In this document: in pieces, positions 34,640 to 43,252 of the stretch | How positions within the stretch are numbered: the stretch's first letter is position 1 | Layout: every line of letters starts with the position of its first letter | Assembly (NCBI RefSeq): GCF_902729405.1 | Contig: NZ_LR746496.1 | Coordinates: forward strand, 2,108,001 to 2,172,000 | Length of the DNA: 64,000 nucleotides | Source: Acididesulfobacillus acetoxydans | GTDB taxonomy: Bacteria; Bacillota; Desulfitobacteriia; Desulfitobacteriales; Desulfitobacteriaceae | Direction of reading: 5' to 3' | The notes under the pieces: model-generated | Databases searched by the model: none | What the model saw: the letters and a program-made list of their open reading frames with translations, nothing else | What the model was told of the DNA's origin: nothing | Position numbers and translations under genes: made by a program

Positions 34640-35815
34640 ATGTACAAGATGCTCGAGGAAATGCGCATTCTGGATCTCACCAGGCTTCTGCCCGGTGGCT
34701 ATGCCACCCAGATTCTGGCCGATCTGGGGGCGGACGTCCTCAAGGTGGAGGATCCCTGGCAAGGGGATTACCTACGCTGGATGAAACCTCATTTGCCGGG
34801 TACGCAGGATGGAGCCTATTATTGGACCTTAAACCGCAACAAGAAAAGCGTGATCCTCAACTTAAAGACTGTAGAGGGGAGAGAGGATTTTCTCAAGCTT
34901 CTGCGGGAGTATGACATTGTGGTCGAGGGGTTCCGGCCGGGGGTGATGGAAAAGTTAGGTCTCGGTTATCAGGTGCTGCAAAGAGCCAACCCGACAACGA
35001 TTCTCTGCTCCATCTCCGGTTATGGCCAGGACGGGCCTTATCGTCTGCGCTCCGGCCATGATTTGAACTATCTGGCTCTGGCGGGGGCTCTGAGCCTTAA
35101 CGGGGCGCGCGGTGGGCCGCCGGTGCCTCCGGCGGTTCAGGTGGCTGACATTGGCGGCGGAGGGCTCATGGCGGTAATCGCCATTCTCACCGCTCATATT
35201 GCCAGGGCAAGAACGGGCTTAGGTCAGCATGTTGATGTCTCGATGCTGGACGGAGTGGTTTCCTGGATGGCGATGGTCTACGCGCAGTTGGCTTCTGCCG
35301 GCGGTGGGCTCAAAAGAGGAGAGGGTCCTCTCAGCGGAGGGGATATCTGTTATGCGGTCTACGAAACGGCGGACGGACGCTACATGAGCTTGGCTGCTCT
35401 GGAGCCTAAGTTCTGGCAGGCTTTCTGCACGGCGGTGGAAAGGCCGGATCTGATCGAAAAACAGTTTACCCGCGATCCGGCGGCCAGGCGCGAGGTGGAG
35501 AAAATCTTTCGTGCCAGGACTCAAGCCGAATGGGTCAGCTTTGTGGGCAATTTGGATATCTGCTGCGAACCGGTTTTGGAACCGGGGGAAACAGCGGAGC
35601 ACCCCCAGGTGAAAGCGCGCAAGCTCTTTCTCGCTTTCGAGCATCCGGGAGGAGGCAGTGTTACAGTACCGGGCCGGCCGCTCAAATTTCAGGGTGAAAA
35701 GGAATATCCGGACAGCGCTCCCCCGGGATTTGGCGAACAGACCGGAGAAATATTGAGCAGGCTGCGTTTAGAGGAGGAATCCGCCTCGCCCGGGGAGAAT
35801 AAACCGGGCAGGTGA
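34640..35815 (+). CDS. CaiB/BaiF family class III CoA-transferase
   Basis: Class III CoA-transferases move CoA between acids through an aspartyl anhydride; the family also holds alpha-methylacyl-CoA racemase. The 391-aa protein starts with the family signature ILDLTRLLPGGYATQILADLGADVLKVEDP; NRNKKSVILNLK, SISGYGQDGPY, QVADIGGGG (catalytic Asp) and HVDVSMLDG follow. In context it may activate the growth substrate by CoA exchange or racemise a branched acyl-CoA. The ATG at 34640 is chosen from alignment to the family start; its ribosome site is weak. Confidence 0.85.
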   Translation: MYKMLEEMRILDLTRLLPGGYATQILADLGADVLKVEDPWQGDYLRWMKPHLPGTQDGAYYWTLNRNKKSVILNLKTVEGREDFLKLLREYDIVVEGFRPGVMEKLGLGYQVLQRANPTTILCSISGYGQDGPYRLRSGHDLNYLALAGALSLNGARGGPPVPPAVQVADIGGGGLMAVIAILTAHIARARTGLGQHVDVSMLDGVVSWMAMVYAQLASAGGGLKRGEGPLSGGDICYAVYETADGRYMSLAALEPKFWQAFCTAVERPDLIEKQFTRDPAARREVEKIFRARTQAEWVSFVGNLDICCEPVLEPGETAEHPQVKARKLFLAFEHPGGGSVTVPGRPLKFQGEKEYPDSAPPGFGEQTGEILSRLRLEEESASPGENKPGR

Positions 35816-35825
35816 GGTGATTCGA

Positions 35826-37931
35826 ATGTCCATGCGTGAGATGATGACCCGGGATGTGCCGCTTCTTGACCAAGATGACACCTTGGCAGAAGGAGTTGCC
35901 CAGCTAAGACGGGCTAAATTGGACGCTCTGCCTGTCACCGGAAAGGATGGCCGGTTGCTCGGCATCTTTACCAAGGCTAAACTTATGGACGCTTTCCTCG
36001 CGGGAGCTCAGCTCTCGGAAAGCCTAAGCGGCTATGTAGAGTCTAGAGTGGTGACGGTTCAGGCAGATACCCCCTATGCGGAAGTAGAACGCCGGGTTAA
36101 GCTCAGTCCGGTCGGCACGGGTGTGGTGGTGGATTCAGAGGGAAAAGTTCTCGGAATCTTTACGAAAGTCAATATGATTGCGGCTTTGTTCAAGGAAGCG
36201 GAGCAAATGGCGGCAAAGTTAAACTCCATTTATGCGGCGTTGCCCCATGGGCTGATGGTGGTTGACGCCCATGACCGGATCGAACGGCTAAATCCGGCCG
36301 GGGCCCGGATACTCGGGGTGAACGAGGAAACCCTTAAAGGATGCTCTTTGGTCAAAGTGTGTCCGGGACTTGATCTCAGTGCGGTTCTTAAGTCGGCGCA
36401 ACATGTGAGCGGGGTGCGGGTTGAAATCAAAGGGGTTAAAGTTCTTTGCAACATTAGTCCGGTGGGGAAGGGCGCAGGGGCAGTCGTTGCCTTTCAGGCC
36501 ATAATCGATTTGGAGCAAATCGCCTTGGAGTTAGAAACAACCAAACGCCTGTACGAGACTTTGAAGACCGTGATTAACATCGCCTACGAAGCCATATTTG
36601 TCGTCGATGAGCAGGGGCGGATTACTTTGGTCAATGAAGCAACCTGCCGGTTTTTCGGTAAAGAAGAAGAGGAACTCTTGCATCATCCGGTTGACGATGT
36701 CCTTGAGAATAACCGCTTGCTGAGAACTTTGAAAACCGGTATGGCCGAAACCAACGAGATTCAGATGATCCGCGGACAACCCCACATCGTTTCCCGCATA
36801 CCCATCGTGCGGCAAGGGAGAGTTGTCGGGGTGGTTGGCAAGATCGTCTATCAAAAAATCGAGGAGGTTAAAGAAGTTGCGGAACGTTTAGCGGAATTGG
36901 ACGGAGAACTAAGGTGTGACAAGGAGAAAGAGGGTCTTGAACGGCAGGCGGCTACCTTTAACCGGATCGTCACCGTAAATCCGGACATGGTTCGTTTGAA
37001 GCAGGACGCGGAGACAGCGGCTCGGGGGAGTTCCACTATCCTCCTGACCGGGGAAAGCGGAACAGGCAAGGAACTTTTCGCGGAAGCTATCCACCATGCC
37101 AGCCCCAAACGCAAGGGGCCTTTCGTCAGGGTCAATTGTGCCGCCGTGCCGGAGAACCTCCTGGAGTCGGAGTTCTTTGGCTATGTTAATGGGGCCTTTA
37201 CCGGAGCACAAAAAGGGGGCAGGCCGGGCAAATTCGCGCAGGCCGACGGGGGGACCCTGTTCCTGGACGAGATAGGGGATATGTCCCTCAACCTGCAGAG
37301 CAAGCTTCTGCGCGTGATTGAGAACAGGACGTTTGAGCCACTGGGGAGCAACGGGACGGTGAAAGTGGATGTTCGGATTATAGCTGCCACGAACCAAGAT
37401 TTGTTGCGGAATGTGGAAAAAGGTACCTTTCGTCGTGACCTCTACTACCGGCTCAACGTCATAAACTTCCATCTCCTTCCTTTGCGCCGCCGTCCGGAAG
37501 ATATCGTTCCGCTCGCCCATGTCTTTCTGGAACAGTTGAACCTGGACTCGGGCCGGGAGATTAAAGGAATGTCGCCTTTGGTAGAAATGATCCTTAAAGC
37601 ACACGCTTGGCCGGGAAATGTACGGGAATTGAAAAACGTCCTGGAGCGTTCCGTGAACTTGGGGGCCGCCGACCGCCTGGAAGCAGAGGATTTGCCGCTT
37701 TATCTGCGTGAGCCGCGGCGGGAAGGGAATGTGAAAGGGGTTTTATCTCGGAGCGAGGGCTGGAGTCCACAAAGACCATTCCCTGCGGGAAGTCATCAAG
37801 ACCCCATCGGCAAGGAATCCTTGGCCAGGGCATTGGCCATTGTTCATGGCAATAAGTCCGAGGCCGCCCGGCTCTTGGGGATTTCCCGCTCCTGGCTTTA
37901 TGAGAAAATGCGCCGTTATAATATGGGCTAA
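35826..37931 (+). CDS. Sigma-54-dependent activator with CBS and PAS domains
   Basis: The 701-aa regulator has, in order, a pair of CBS domains (residues 1-120), two PAS-like domains (about 130-220 and 240-345), an AAA+ domain (about 385-620) and a Fis-type helix-turn-helix at the end (NKSEAARLLGISRSWLYEKM). The AAA+ part has the Walker A GESGTGKELFAEAI, the sigma-54 contact loop GAFTGA and Walker B GGTLFLDEIGDM. CBS pairs bind adenosyl ligands such as AMP, ATP or CoA derivatives. It directly follows the CoA-transferase (10-base gap) and very likely drives the two sigma-54 promoters at 29.6 and 29.86 kb. Confidence 0.92.
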   Translation: MSMREMMTRDVPLLDQDDTLAEGVAQLRRAKLDALPVTGKDGRLLGIFTKAKLMDAFLAGAQLSESLSGYVESRVVTVQADTPYAEVERRVKLSPVGTGVVVDSEGKVLGIFTKVNMIAALFKEAEQMAAKLNSIYAALPHGLMVVDAHDRIERLNPAGARILGVNEETLKGCSLVKVCPGLDLSAVLKSAQHVSGVRVEIKGVKVLCNISPVGKGAGAVVAFQAIIDLEQIALELETTKRLYETLKTVINIAYEAIFVVDEQGRITLVNEATCRFFGKEEEELLHHPVDDVLENNRLLRTLKTGMAETNEIQMIRGQPHIVSRIPIVRQGRVVGVVGKIVYQKIEEVKEVAERLAELDGELRCDKEKEGLERQAATFNRIVTVNPDMVRLKQDAETAARGSSTILLTGESGTGKELFAEAIHHASPKRKGPFVRVNCAAVPENLLESEFFGYVNGAFTGAQKGGRPGKFAQADGGTLFLDEIGDMSLNLQSKLLRVIENRTFEPLGSNGTVKVDVRIIAATNQDLLRNVEKGTFRRDLYYRLNVINFHLLPLRRRPEDIVPLAHVFLEQLNLDSGREIKGMSPLVEMILKAHAWPGNVRELKNVLERSVNLGAADRLEAEDLPLYLREPRREGNVKGVLSRSEGWSPQRPFPAGSHQDPIGKESLARALAIVHGNKSEAARLLGISRSWLYEKMRRYNMG

Positions 37932-37946
37932 ACTGCAAAAAAACAT

Positions 37947-37973
37947 TTGACAAGAACAACTTGCTCATATAAT
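37947..37973 (+). promoter_or_regulatory. Promoter of the tRNA cluster
   Basis: A consensus TTGACA (37947-37952) is followed after 15 bases by TATAAT (37968-37973); an overlapping TAATAT gives a 17-base spacer. The first tRNA starts 22 bases further on. Confidence 0.65.
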
Positions 37974-37995
37974 ATATATATTGCGCGTAAAAAGT

Positions 37996-38071
37996 GGCCC
38001 GTTGGTCAAGCGGCCTAAGACACCGCCCTTTCACGGCGGCTACACGGGTTCGAATCCCGTACGGGTCACCA
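37996..38071 (+). tRNA. tRNA-Glu (TTC)
   Basis: Seven-bp acceptor stem GGCCCGT/ACGGGTC (one G-T pair), anticodon loop CTTTCAC, T arm GGTTCGAATCC and encoded CCA. First gene of the cluster. Confidence 0.97.
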
Positions 38072-38118
38072 GCCAGATGGTTGGCTGACCATCTTCTGAG
38101 GGGTTTGCGTCTTGGCTT

Positions 38119-38193
<75 letters not shown>

Positions 38194-38338
38194 AAGAAAC
38201 CAAGGAGAAGTCTGGGAACGGCCGCTCTCAAGGCCCCGATTCCAAGACCTATGAAACATTCGGGATGTTGGAGATGAAGCAGCGGTAAGGTCGGGAGAAG
38301 TCGGGCTTTCGCTTGCGTGTCTCGGACATCGACAATGA

Positions 38339-38413
38339 TGGGGTGTCGCCAAGTGGTAAGGCACCAGACTTTGACTCTGGCACGCGTAGGTTCGAATCCT
38401 GCCACCCCAGCCA
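38339..38413 (+). tRNA. tRNA-Gln (TTG)
   Basis: Acceptor TGGGGTG/CACCCCA, anticodon loop CTTTGAC, encoded CCA. The T1-A72 pair is typical of tRNA-Gln. Confidence 0.96.
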
Positions 38414-38421
38414 TCATCAGT

Positions 38422-38497
38422 GAGCCATTAGCTCAGTTGGTAGAGCACCTGACTTTTAATCAGGGTGTCCCGCGTTCGAGTCGCGGATGGCTCACCA
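38422..38497 (+). tRNA. tRNA-Lys (TTT)
   Basis: Acceptor GAGCCAT/ATGGCTC, anticodon loop CTTTTAA, T arm CGTTCGAGTCG, encoded CCA. Eight bases behind tRNA-Gln. Confidence 0.96.
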
Positions 38498-38656
38498 ATT
38501 TACTAATTCGTTTTTGTTTTGTATATCATTAGTTTGTCATGACCATACTGCAAACCAAGTTCATCACCTTGATAAGCATGAAAAGGTTTGGTGAGGGCAT
38601 AAAGGCAAACGGGTTCAAGTCCGGCCGATACCGGACACAAGCAATGTTTGCTTTAT

Positions 38657-38731
38657 GCGGGTGTAACTCAGCGGTAGAGTGTCACCTTGCCAAGGTGAAA
38701 GTCGCGAGTTCGAATCTCGTCACCCGCTCCA
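38657..38731 (+). tRNA. tRNA-Gly (GCC)
   Basis: Acceptor GCGGGTG/CACCCGC, anticodon loop TTGCCAA, encoded CCA. Confidence 0.96.
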
Positions 38732-38737
38732 GAAAAT

Positions 38738-38814
38738 GCGCTCGTGGCTCAGCTGGATAGAGCGTCTGACTACGAATCAGAAGGTCGGGGGTTCGAATCC
38801 CTCCGAGCGCACCA
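38738..38814 (+). tRNA. tRNA-Arg (ACG)
   Basis: Acceptor GCGCTCG/CGAGCGC, anticodon loop CTACGAA (A34 expected to be edited to inosine), encoded CCA. Confidence 0.96.
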
Positions 38815-38910
38815 ATTATTACACTATTATTTTAAAACAAGCCGGTTTAAAAAACTTGGGACCGGATACCGTCCGGACCCGATTGACACTGAGAATTTGA
38901 AAGTTAACTT

Positions 38911-38986
38911 GCCGTTGTAGCTCAGTCGGTAGAGCGTATCCTTGGTAAGGATAAGGTCACCGGTTCAATCCCGGTCAACGGCTCCA
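38911..38986 (+). tRNA. tRNA-Thr (GGT)
   Basis: Acceptor GCCGTTG/CAACGGC, anticodon loop TTGGTAA, encoded CCA. Confidence 0.96.
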
Positions 38987-38990
38987 AAAT

Positions 38991-39075
38991 GCGGGAGTGG
39001 CGGAACTGGCAGACGCGCACGTTTGAGGGGCGTGTGGGTAACACCGTACGGGTTCAAGTCCCGTCTTCCGCACCA
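38991..39075 (+). tRNA. tRNA-Leu (GAG)
   Basis: Acceptor GCGGGAG/CTTCCGC with one G-T pair, anticodon loop TTTGAGG, long variable arm, encoded CCA. Confidence 0.95.
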
Positions 39076-39245
39076 AATGAGAAGTCGGAAGTCAGTGGGG
39101 GCAGGCCGTTCAATGCCTGTGGGACTGACGGATGACAATATAAATTAACCAGATTCCTTCTTGTTCTTCGCCGAGGTGGGATACCGTAAACATTGGCCTT
39201 CCGCAGCCCATAAATATTGTTAAATTTCTACACTAACGAAGCCGT

Positions 39246-39336
39246 GGAGAAGTACTCAAGTGGCTGAAGAGGACGGTTTGCTAAACCGTTAGAGTGGGCA
39301 ACTGCTGCGAGGGTTCGAATCCCTCCTTCTCCGCCA
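39246..39336 (+). tRNA. tRNA-Ser (GCT)
   Basis: Acceptor GGAGAAG/CTTCTCC, anticodon loop TTGCTAA, long class II variable arm, discriminator G and encoded CCA. Confidence 0.95.
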
Positions 39337-39353
39337 GAATAATTCCGGTCAGG

Positions 39354-39458
39354 GATGCGCCCGTATCCCATTGCTGACTTGGCCTCAGGGCAAAATACTA
39401 ACGTCTTCGTCCAACCACTGCGATGCGCCCGTATCCCATTGCTGACTTGGCCTCAGGG
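39354..39458 (+). repeat. 37-bp direct repeat between tRNA-Ser and tRNA-Asn
   Basis: The segment GATGCGCCCGTATCCCATTG followed by CTGACTTGGCCTCAGGG occurs identically at 39354-39390 and 39422-39458, with 31 bases between. Confidence 0.95.
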
Positions 39459-39487
39459 ATAACCTCGGCGGCCACGATGAAAACTGT

Positions 39488-39562
39488 TCCTCGATAGCTC
39501 AATGGTGGAGCAACCGGCTGTTAACCGGTAGGCTGCAGGTTCGAGTCCTGCTCGGGGAGCCA
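39488..39562 (+). tRNA. tRNA-Asn (GTT)
   Basis: Acceptor TCCTCGA/TCGGGGA, anticodon loop CTGTTAA, discriminator G and encoded CCA. Confidence 0.95.
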
Positions 39563-39563
39563 T

Positions 39564-39640
39564 GGCAGGGTAGCCAAGCGGTCTAAGGCAAGCGGTTCAT
39601 ACCCGCTCATGCGAGGGTTCAAATCCCCCCCCTGCTACCA
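39564..39640 (+). tRNA. Elongator tRNA-Met (CAT)
   Basis: Acceptor GGCAGGG/CCCTGCT with G-T first pair, anticodon loop TTCATAC, encoded CCA. The GGTTCATACC anticodon arm is like elongator tRNA-Met; tRNA-Ile with a lysidine-modified CAT is the alternative. Confidence 0.85.
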
Positions 39641-39789
39641 TTTTGATATTCGATGTTCGTGGTTCGAAGTTCGCCTGTACGGAAACTTTGCGGCCAAGAG
39701 TACGGATATATGTCTATGAATAAGGTGGAGTGGCGATTTTAGGGAGGTCTTAATTGATCTTCGAATATTGAACCACGAGCCACGATTTT

Positions 39790-39863
39790 GCGGGTGTAGC
39801 TCAATGGTAGAGCACTAGCCTTCCAAGCTAGCTACGTGGGTTCGATTCCCATCACCCGCTCCA
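39790..39863 (+). tRNA. tRNA-Gly (TCC)
   Basis: Acceptor GCGGGTG/CACCCGC, anticodon loop CTTCCAA, encoded CCA. Last tRNA of the cluster. Confidence 0.96.
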
Positions 39864-40090
39864 AAAACCGGGTAGAAGCGGCTGGGTTTTTTAGGATTGT
39901 CGCCGGGAATTCCTCTGACTTCGGTCAGGAGATAAAAGGCGACCGTTGTTTCCATTATCGAATTGAAAGTACATTACATAATTCCAAGAAACCCCACATA
40001 GGCAGGATATGCGACTTTCTGAGATTCTTAAACAGTGAAATCTCACAAGCTGACCTCAAGCAGAATCACAACGTCGTAAGATTACATTAT

Positions 40091-40118
40091 AAGACCGGGG
40101 CCGGAAAGTCCCGGTCTT
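40091..40118 (+). terminator. Terminator candidate of the tRNA operon
   Basis: AAGACCGGG pairs with CCCGGTCTT around a 10-base loop, followed by TCC. It lies in the otherwise featureless 340-base gap (39864-40205) between the tRNAs and the next gene. Confidence 0.6.
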
Positions 40119-40205
40119 TCCGCATCTTTCTACATCATCTTCCCGTATTTTTCGTATTTTCTCCTTTCCATGGCTGTTTGCATCTTGCCCGTGTTCTTGT
40201 TTGCC

Positions 40206-40604
40206 TCAGTTTTTCAGTCTGTCTCTGGTTTGGATGAGCACACACTGGTCGTGGATCACATCCAGGCCGTTCTCTTCCCCTCGGCGTATCGCTTCGGCAC
40301 TCTCACTCCCCGGCTGCATCCAAATCCGTTTGATGTCAAGGGTGATGCAGTCTTGAACCACCTGTTCCGTGGCTTTGGGCGGGACAACAACGCTCACCGC
40401 ATCAGGTTTGACCGGAAGTGACGCTAAGTTTGGATAGATGCGCTCTCCTTCGATTTCCTGGAGTTTGGGGTTGATACCGTAGACAGTATAGCCGGCCTTT
40501 TTTAGCTGGAAGTATACTTTGTTACCGTATTTGGCAGGATCAAGTGACACGCCGATCACGGCCCAGGTGGGATGGCTGAGGAATTCCTGAATATCTCCCG
40601 GCAT
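40206..40604 (-). CDS. CoA-binding domain protein
   Basis: Stand-alone CoA_binding_2 protein (132 aa) with a Rossmann fold like the N-terminal part of succinyl-CoA synthetase alpha. Signature segments are WAVIGVSLDPAKYGNKVYFQLKKAGY, YGINPKLQEIEG, VSVVVPPKATEQVVQDC and IWMQPGSES. Homologues are small cytosolic proteins that bind CoA or acyl-CoA, with no established reaction. The start at 40604 follows GGAGGGTGAAAT. Confidence 0.88.
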   Translation of the reverse strand: MPGDIQEFLSHPTWAVIGVSLDPAKYGNKVYFQLKKAGYTVYGINPKLQEIEGERIYPNLASLPVKPDAVSVVVPPKATEQVVQDCITLDIKRIWMQPGSESAEAIRRGEENGLDVIHDQCVLIQTRDRLKN

Positions 40605-40837
40605 ATTTCACCCTCCTCAAATAGATTCTCGTGAGTAAATTCTGGTTCGCGTCGAGTTCAGTTTAAGGGATATCAGACAAATTTGCAAATCCGGAGGGGC
40701 ACAATCCCACAGCAGGCCGAATTGGGCACAATAGGCCGAACAGCGTCTGACACCGCCGGAAGCCGACTGAACGTTTCGGTGGCTACCGTTTACGGCTGCG
40801 CACGGCTCGCTCGTGCTGTAATATAAATGTGCCGATA

Positions 40838-40961
40838 AGTGAACTCGTTCAGCTTAAGCTGAACATCGGGACTTCGGTGGGGGAGTCTACCCCCACCGAA
40901 GCGGGGTATGTAGGACCCACTCCCGCTTGTAGAAGTGGGAGTCTTACGCTTTGGATAAAGG
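40838..40961 (-). mobile_element. Palindromic IS200/IS605-like mini-element, copy D (complete)
   Basis: Opposite orientation to copy A. It runs from AAGTGAACTCG and TTCAGCTTAAGCTGAACATC through a perfect 12-bp stem hairpin (40872-40901) to the CTCCCGCTTGTAGAAGTGGGAG hairpin region and TTGGATAAAGG. This uninterrupted copy defines the insertion point of the group II intron in copy A. Confidence 0.65.
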
Positions 40962-41072
40962 ACGGATCCTTGGCGGTTGCGGACAAGATTTCCGGATGCT
41001 GTAGCCGGAACCGGCAGCCGCTAAAAATTGCCGATCCCTTAGGCGGGAGGCGTGTTGGAAGGGGTCAATTTT

Positions 41073-41201
41073 ATGCCTCTGCCTAAATCAAAGGAGAAGT
41101 ACACCTACGGAGATTATTTAACGTGGCGGCTCGGCAATGTGTTTACTTTACGAATCCGGCAGAATCCTTTCCATTGCCTTTACGAAACGGTCCGAGGCTG
41201 A
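41073..41201 (+). pseudogene. N-terminal fragment of a Uma2-like nuclease gene
   Basis: The frame begins MPLPKSKEKYTYGDYLTWRL, which resembles the N-terminus of Uma2/PF05685 restriction-endonuclease-like proteins (normally about 190 aa). It stops after 42 residues. The following residues (GNVFTLRIRQ...) no longer match the family. I read it as a fragment left by deletion or recombination. Confidence 0.4.
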
Positions 41202-41352
41202 TTATGACGATTTTGTTATTGTCAGTGAGGAAGAGGCAGAGAAGATGAGGTTGGAGGTTCGGCTTTTTATCGATGAAATTAAGCGGGCTATTAACAGCCT
41301 GCGTTTGGCCTGGGAAGGGCAGCGCCCGGTCCGTTGCCGGCTAAAAGAGTAG
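41137..41352 (+). pseudogene. Fragment resembling the C-terminus of a HEPN-domain protein
   Basis: The 71-residue frame contains RSEADYDDFVIVSEEEAEKM followed by an amphipathic helix, like the C-terminal end of HEPN-domain proteins that usually have about 130 residues. It lacks the N-terminal helices. It overlaps the Uma2-like fragment in another frame, which argues for debris from two toxin/nuclease-type genes. A small intact gene of unknown function is possible. Confidence 0.35.
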
Positions 41353-41374
41353 AAGCAAGTGAGAAGAAATCAGT

Positions 41375-41402
41375 AAAAAGAAGCCCCTTGGGGCTTCTTT
41401 TT
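41375..41402 (+). terminator. Intrinsic terminator
   Basis: AAAAAGAAGCCCC and GGGGCTTCTTTTT pair around two bases, a near-perfect stem with T-run on both strands. It insulates the sugar island from upstream transcription. Confidence 0.9.
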
Positions 41403-41564
41403 ACTTGTCCTTGCGGAGGAAATGCAAGGTACTTCTGCCGCAGGCGTTAGCCAGATGGTGGGGAGGGCCAGGATAGATTTTACGCTATCTTAAGAGAATA
41501 GGGGTATCGCTGAGAGATCGAAACGAGGACGGCGCTCCGCTTGAAAACTGCGCTATTTCTGGAT

Positions 41565-41593
41565 TTGTGGAATGGACAGAGTGGTAAGATAAT
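41565..41593 (+). promoter_or_regulatory. Candidate promoter of the microcompartment operon
   Basis: TTGTGG (41565-41570) and GATAAT (41588-41593) with a 17-base spacer, leaving a leader of about 310 bases before the aldolase gene. The leader shows no structure I can name. Confidence 0.35.
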
Positions 41594-41911
41594 AAACGCA
41601 AACATTGATGTCTGAAACGAAGATGAAACAAAGAAAATACCAAAGACAGACGGACGAAAAACAAAGATGCACAGGCGTGATGCACGAAAAATGGCCGGCA
41701 GCTGATAGCGCGCGGGATCAGCGCCCGACGGGATCTATGCCGGCAGCAATCACCCGCGTATGCACTGAGGCCTCGGCGAAAACTCAATGAGGTTGCGATA
41801 AACCAAAATGCGCACACAGCGGGCGCGGAGACCGGATAGCGGATGAAATCCTATCGATGCAGAGACAGAGATCGTAGAGATACCGTGATCCAAGAAGGAG
41901 GAGTTTGAGCC

Positions 41912-42763
41912 GTGGTGTCTGAATATCAGATTAAGCAAGACATGGTGGAAGTTGGGAGACGAATTTACCAGCAGGGGTTTGTGGCATCTAATGATGGAAA
42001 CATCAGTGTGAGGCTGAACGAGAACGAGGTCCTGACTACGCCCACCGGGGTCAGCAAGGGTTATATGACTCCGGACATGATTATTAAAGTGAATATGAAA
42101 GGCGAGGTGCTCTCAGGCAAGCTGAAGCCTTCCACGGAGTTAAAAATGCATCTGGATGTCTATAAACACCGGCCGGATGTGCGCTCGGTAGTGCATGCGC
42201 ATCCCCCTACGGCTACCGGATTTGCGGTCGCCGGTATACCCCTGGATCGTTATGTTCTGCCGGAAATCATTATCAGCCTGGGCACGATTCCCCTGGCCCC
42301 TTACGGGACTCCGTCCACAGAAGAGATCCCCTTGGCGGTGCGGGAGTACCTTCAGGACCACGATGCCTTCCTATTGGCGAATCACGGCGCCCTCACCGTG
42401 GGAAGCGACGCCTTCAACGCTTATTACAAGATGGAGTCTATGGAGATCTTCGCCAAGATCAGCCTGACGGCCCGCCTTTTGGGCAATGAGCGGGAACTGA
42501 GTGGGCAACAGATCGGCAAACTCATGGAGGTGCGGGAGAAACTGGGGGTGACCGGGAAGAACTCCACCTGTGTCAATTGCGGGGAATGTACTTATAAGGA
42601 TGGTACCGGCACAGGTAAGGTAACTGCCTCCGGGTCGAATGGCTGTGGCTGTGACAGCAACCATGAGACCAAAAAGGCTGCCGAAGAGGAGTTCGACGAA
42701 GCAGCGGTAAGTGACCTGGTCAGCCGGGTGACGCAAGCGGTTCTGGCAAAAATGCGCGGGTAA
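41912..42763 (+). CDS. Class II aldolase (rhamnulose/fuculose-1-phosphate type) with encapsulation tail
   Basis: Zinc aldolase that cleaves a 6-deoxyketose 1-phosphate to DHAP and lactaldehyde. The catalytic domain (residues 1-210) has Glu76 (STELKMH), His95 and His97 (VVHAHPPTATG) and His158 (LANHGAL), the FucA/AraD metal set. Unlike free aldolases it has a 70-residue C-terminal extension: a Cys-rich linker (Cys220, 223, 226, 245, 247) and a final amphipathic helix (FDEAAVSDLVSRVTQAVLAK), which looks like a microcompartment encapsulation peptide. GTG start at 41912 with AAGGAGGAG. First gene of the shell operon; rhamnulose 1-phosphate is the likely substrate, given the isomerase and kinase downstream. 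Confidence 0.9.
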   Translation: MVSEYQIKQDMVEVGRRIYQQGFVASNDGNISVRLNENEVLTTPTGVSKGYMTPDMIIKVNMKGEVLSGKLKPSTELKMHLDVYKHRPDVRSVVHAHPPTATGFAVAGIPLDRYVLPEIIISLGTIPLAPYGTPSTEEIPLAVREYLQDHDAFLLANHGALTVGSDAFNAYYKMESMEIFAKISLTARLLGNERELSGQQIGKLMEVREKLGVTGKNSTCVNCGECTYKDGTGTGKVTASGSNGCGCDSNHETKKAAEEEFDEAAVSDLVSRVTQAVLAKMRG

Positions 42764-42897
42764 TACAGGGGCATTACAGGGGAGTTACAGGGGCCTTCCC
42801 CTTTCCCGCTCTGTAAGGAAACATAAGAGACCCGAGTGGGAGCTTCGTCAGGACTTTTCCGGCGTTGGCTTGTCTCGGGGCAGAAAGGCAGGCAGAA

Positions 42898-43152
42898 ATG
42901 GCGCTGGGAATTATCGAAGTACAAGGCTTGGTGGCCGCTCTGGCGGCAGCGGATGCGGCGGCGAAAGCAGCAGATGTGACGCTCTTGGGCTACGAGCCCA
43001 CAAAGGGAGGTGGCTTGGTGACCCTTAAACTGACCGGCGAAGTGGCCGCCGCTCTGGCGGCAGTGAGCGCGGCCACGGAGGCTGCGTCCGCACTGAGCTT
43101 GGTCTACGCTTCTCGGGTCATTGCCAAGCCGGCAGCGGACTTTGGCAATTGA
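42898..43152 (+). CDS. BMC-H shell protein, divergent
   Basis: Single BMC-domain protein of 84 aa that should form hexagonal shell tiles. It starts ALGIIEVQGLVAALAAADAAAKAADV, but the pore loop reads YEPTKGGGLVT instead of the usual [10 protein letters not shown], and the conserved C-terminal HVIPRPH is missing (ASRVIAKPAADFG). It is unusually alanine-rich. The pore and edge chemistry should differ from those of the other two BMC-H proteins. The start at 42898 follows AAGGCAGG. Confidence 0.88.
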   Translation: MALGIIEVQGLVAALAAADAAAKAADVTLLGYEPTKGGGLVTLKLTGEVAAALAAVSAATEAASALSLVYASRVIAKPAADFGN

Positions 43153-43252
43153 ATTGCCTTTTCATAAGCAGACCAGGAATTGACAGAAGAGTTTCAAAGT
43201 TGATCGAACGACTACGAGTCCACTTACATTTTTAGAGGAGGCCGGGATAGTT

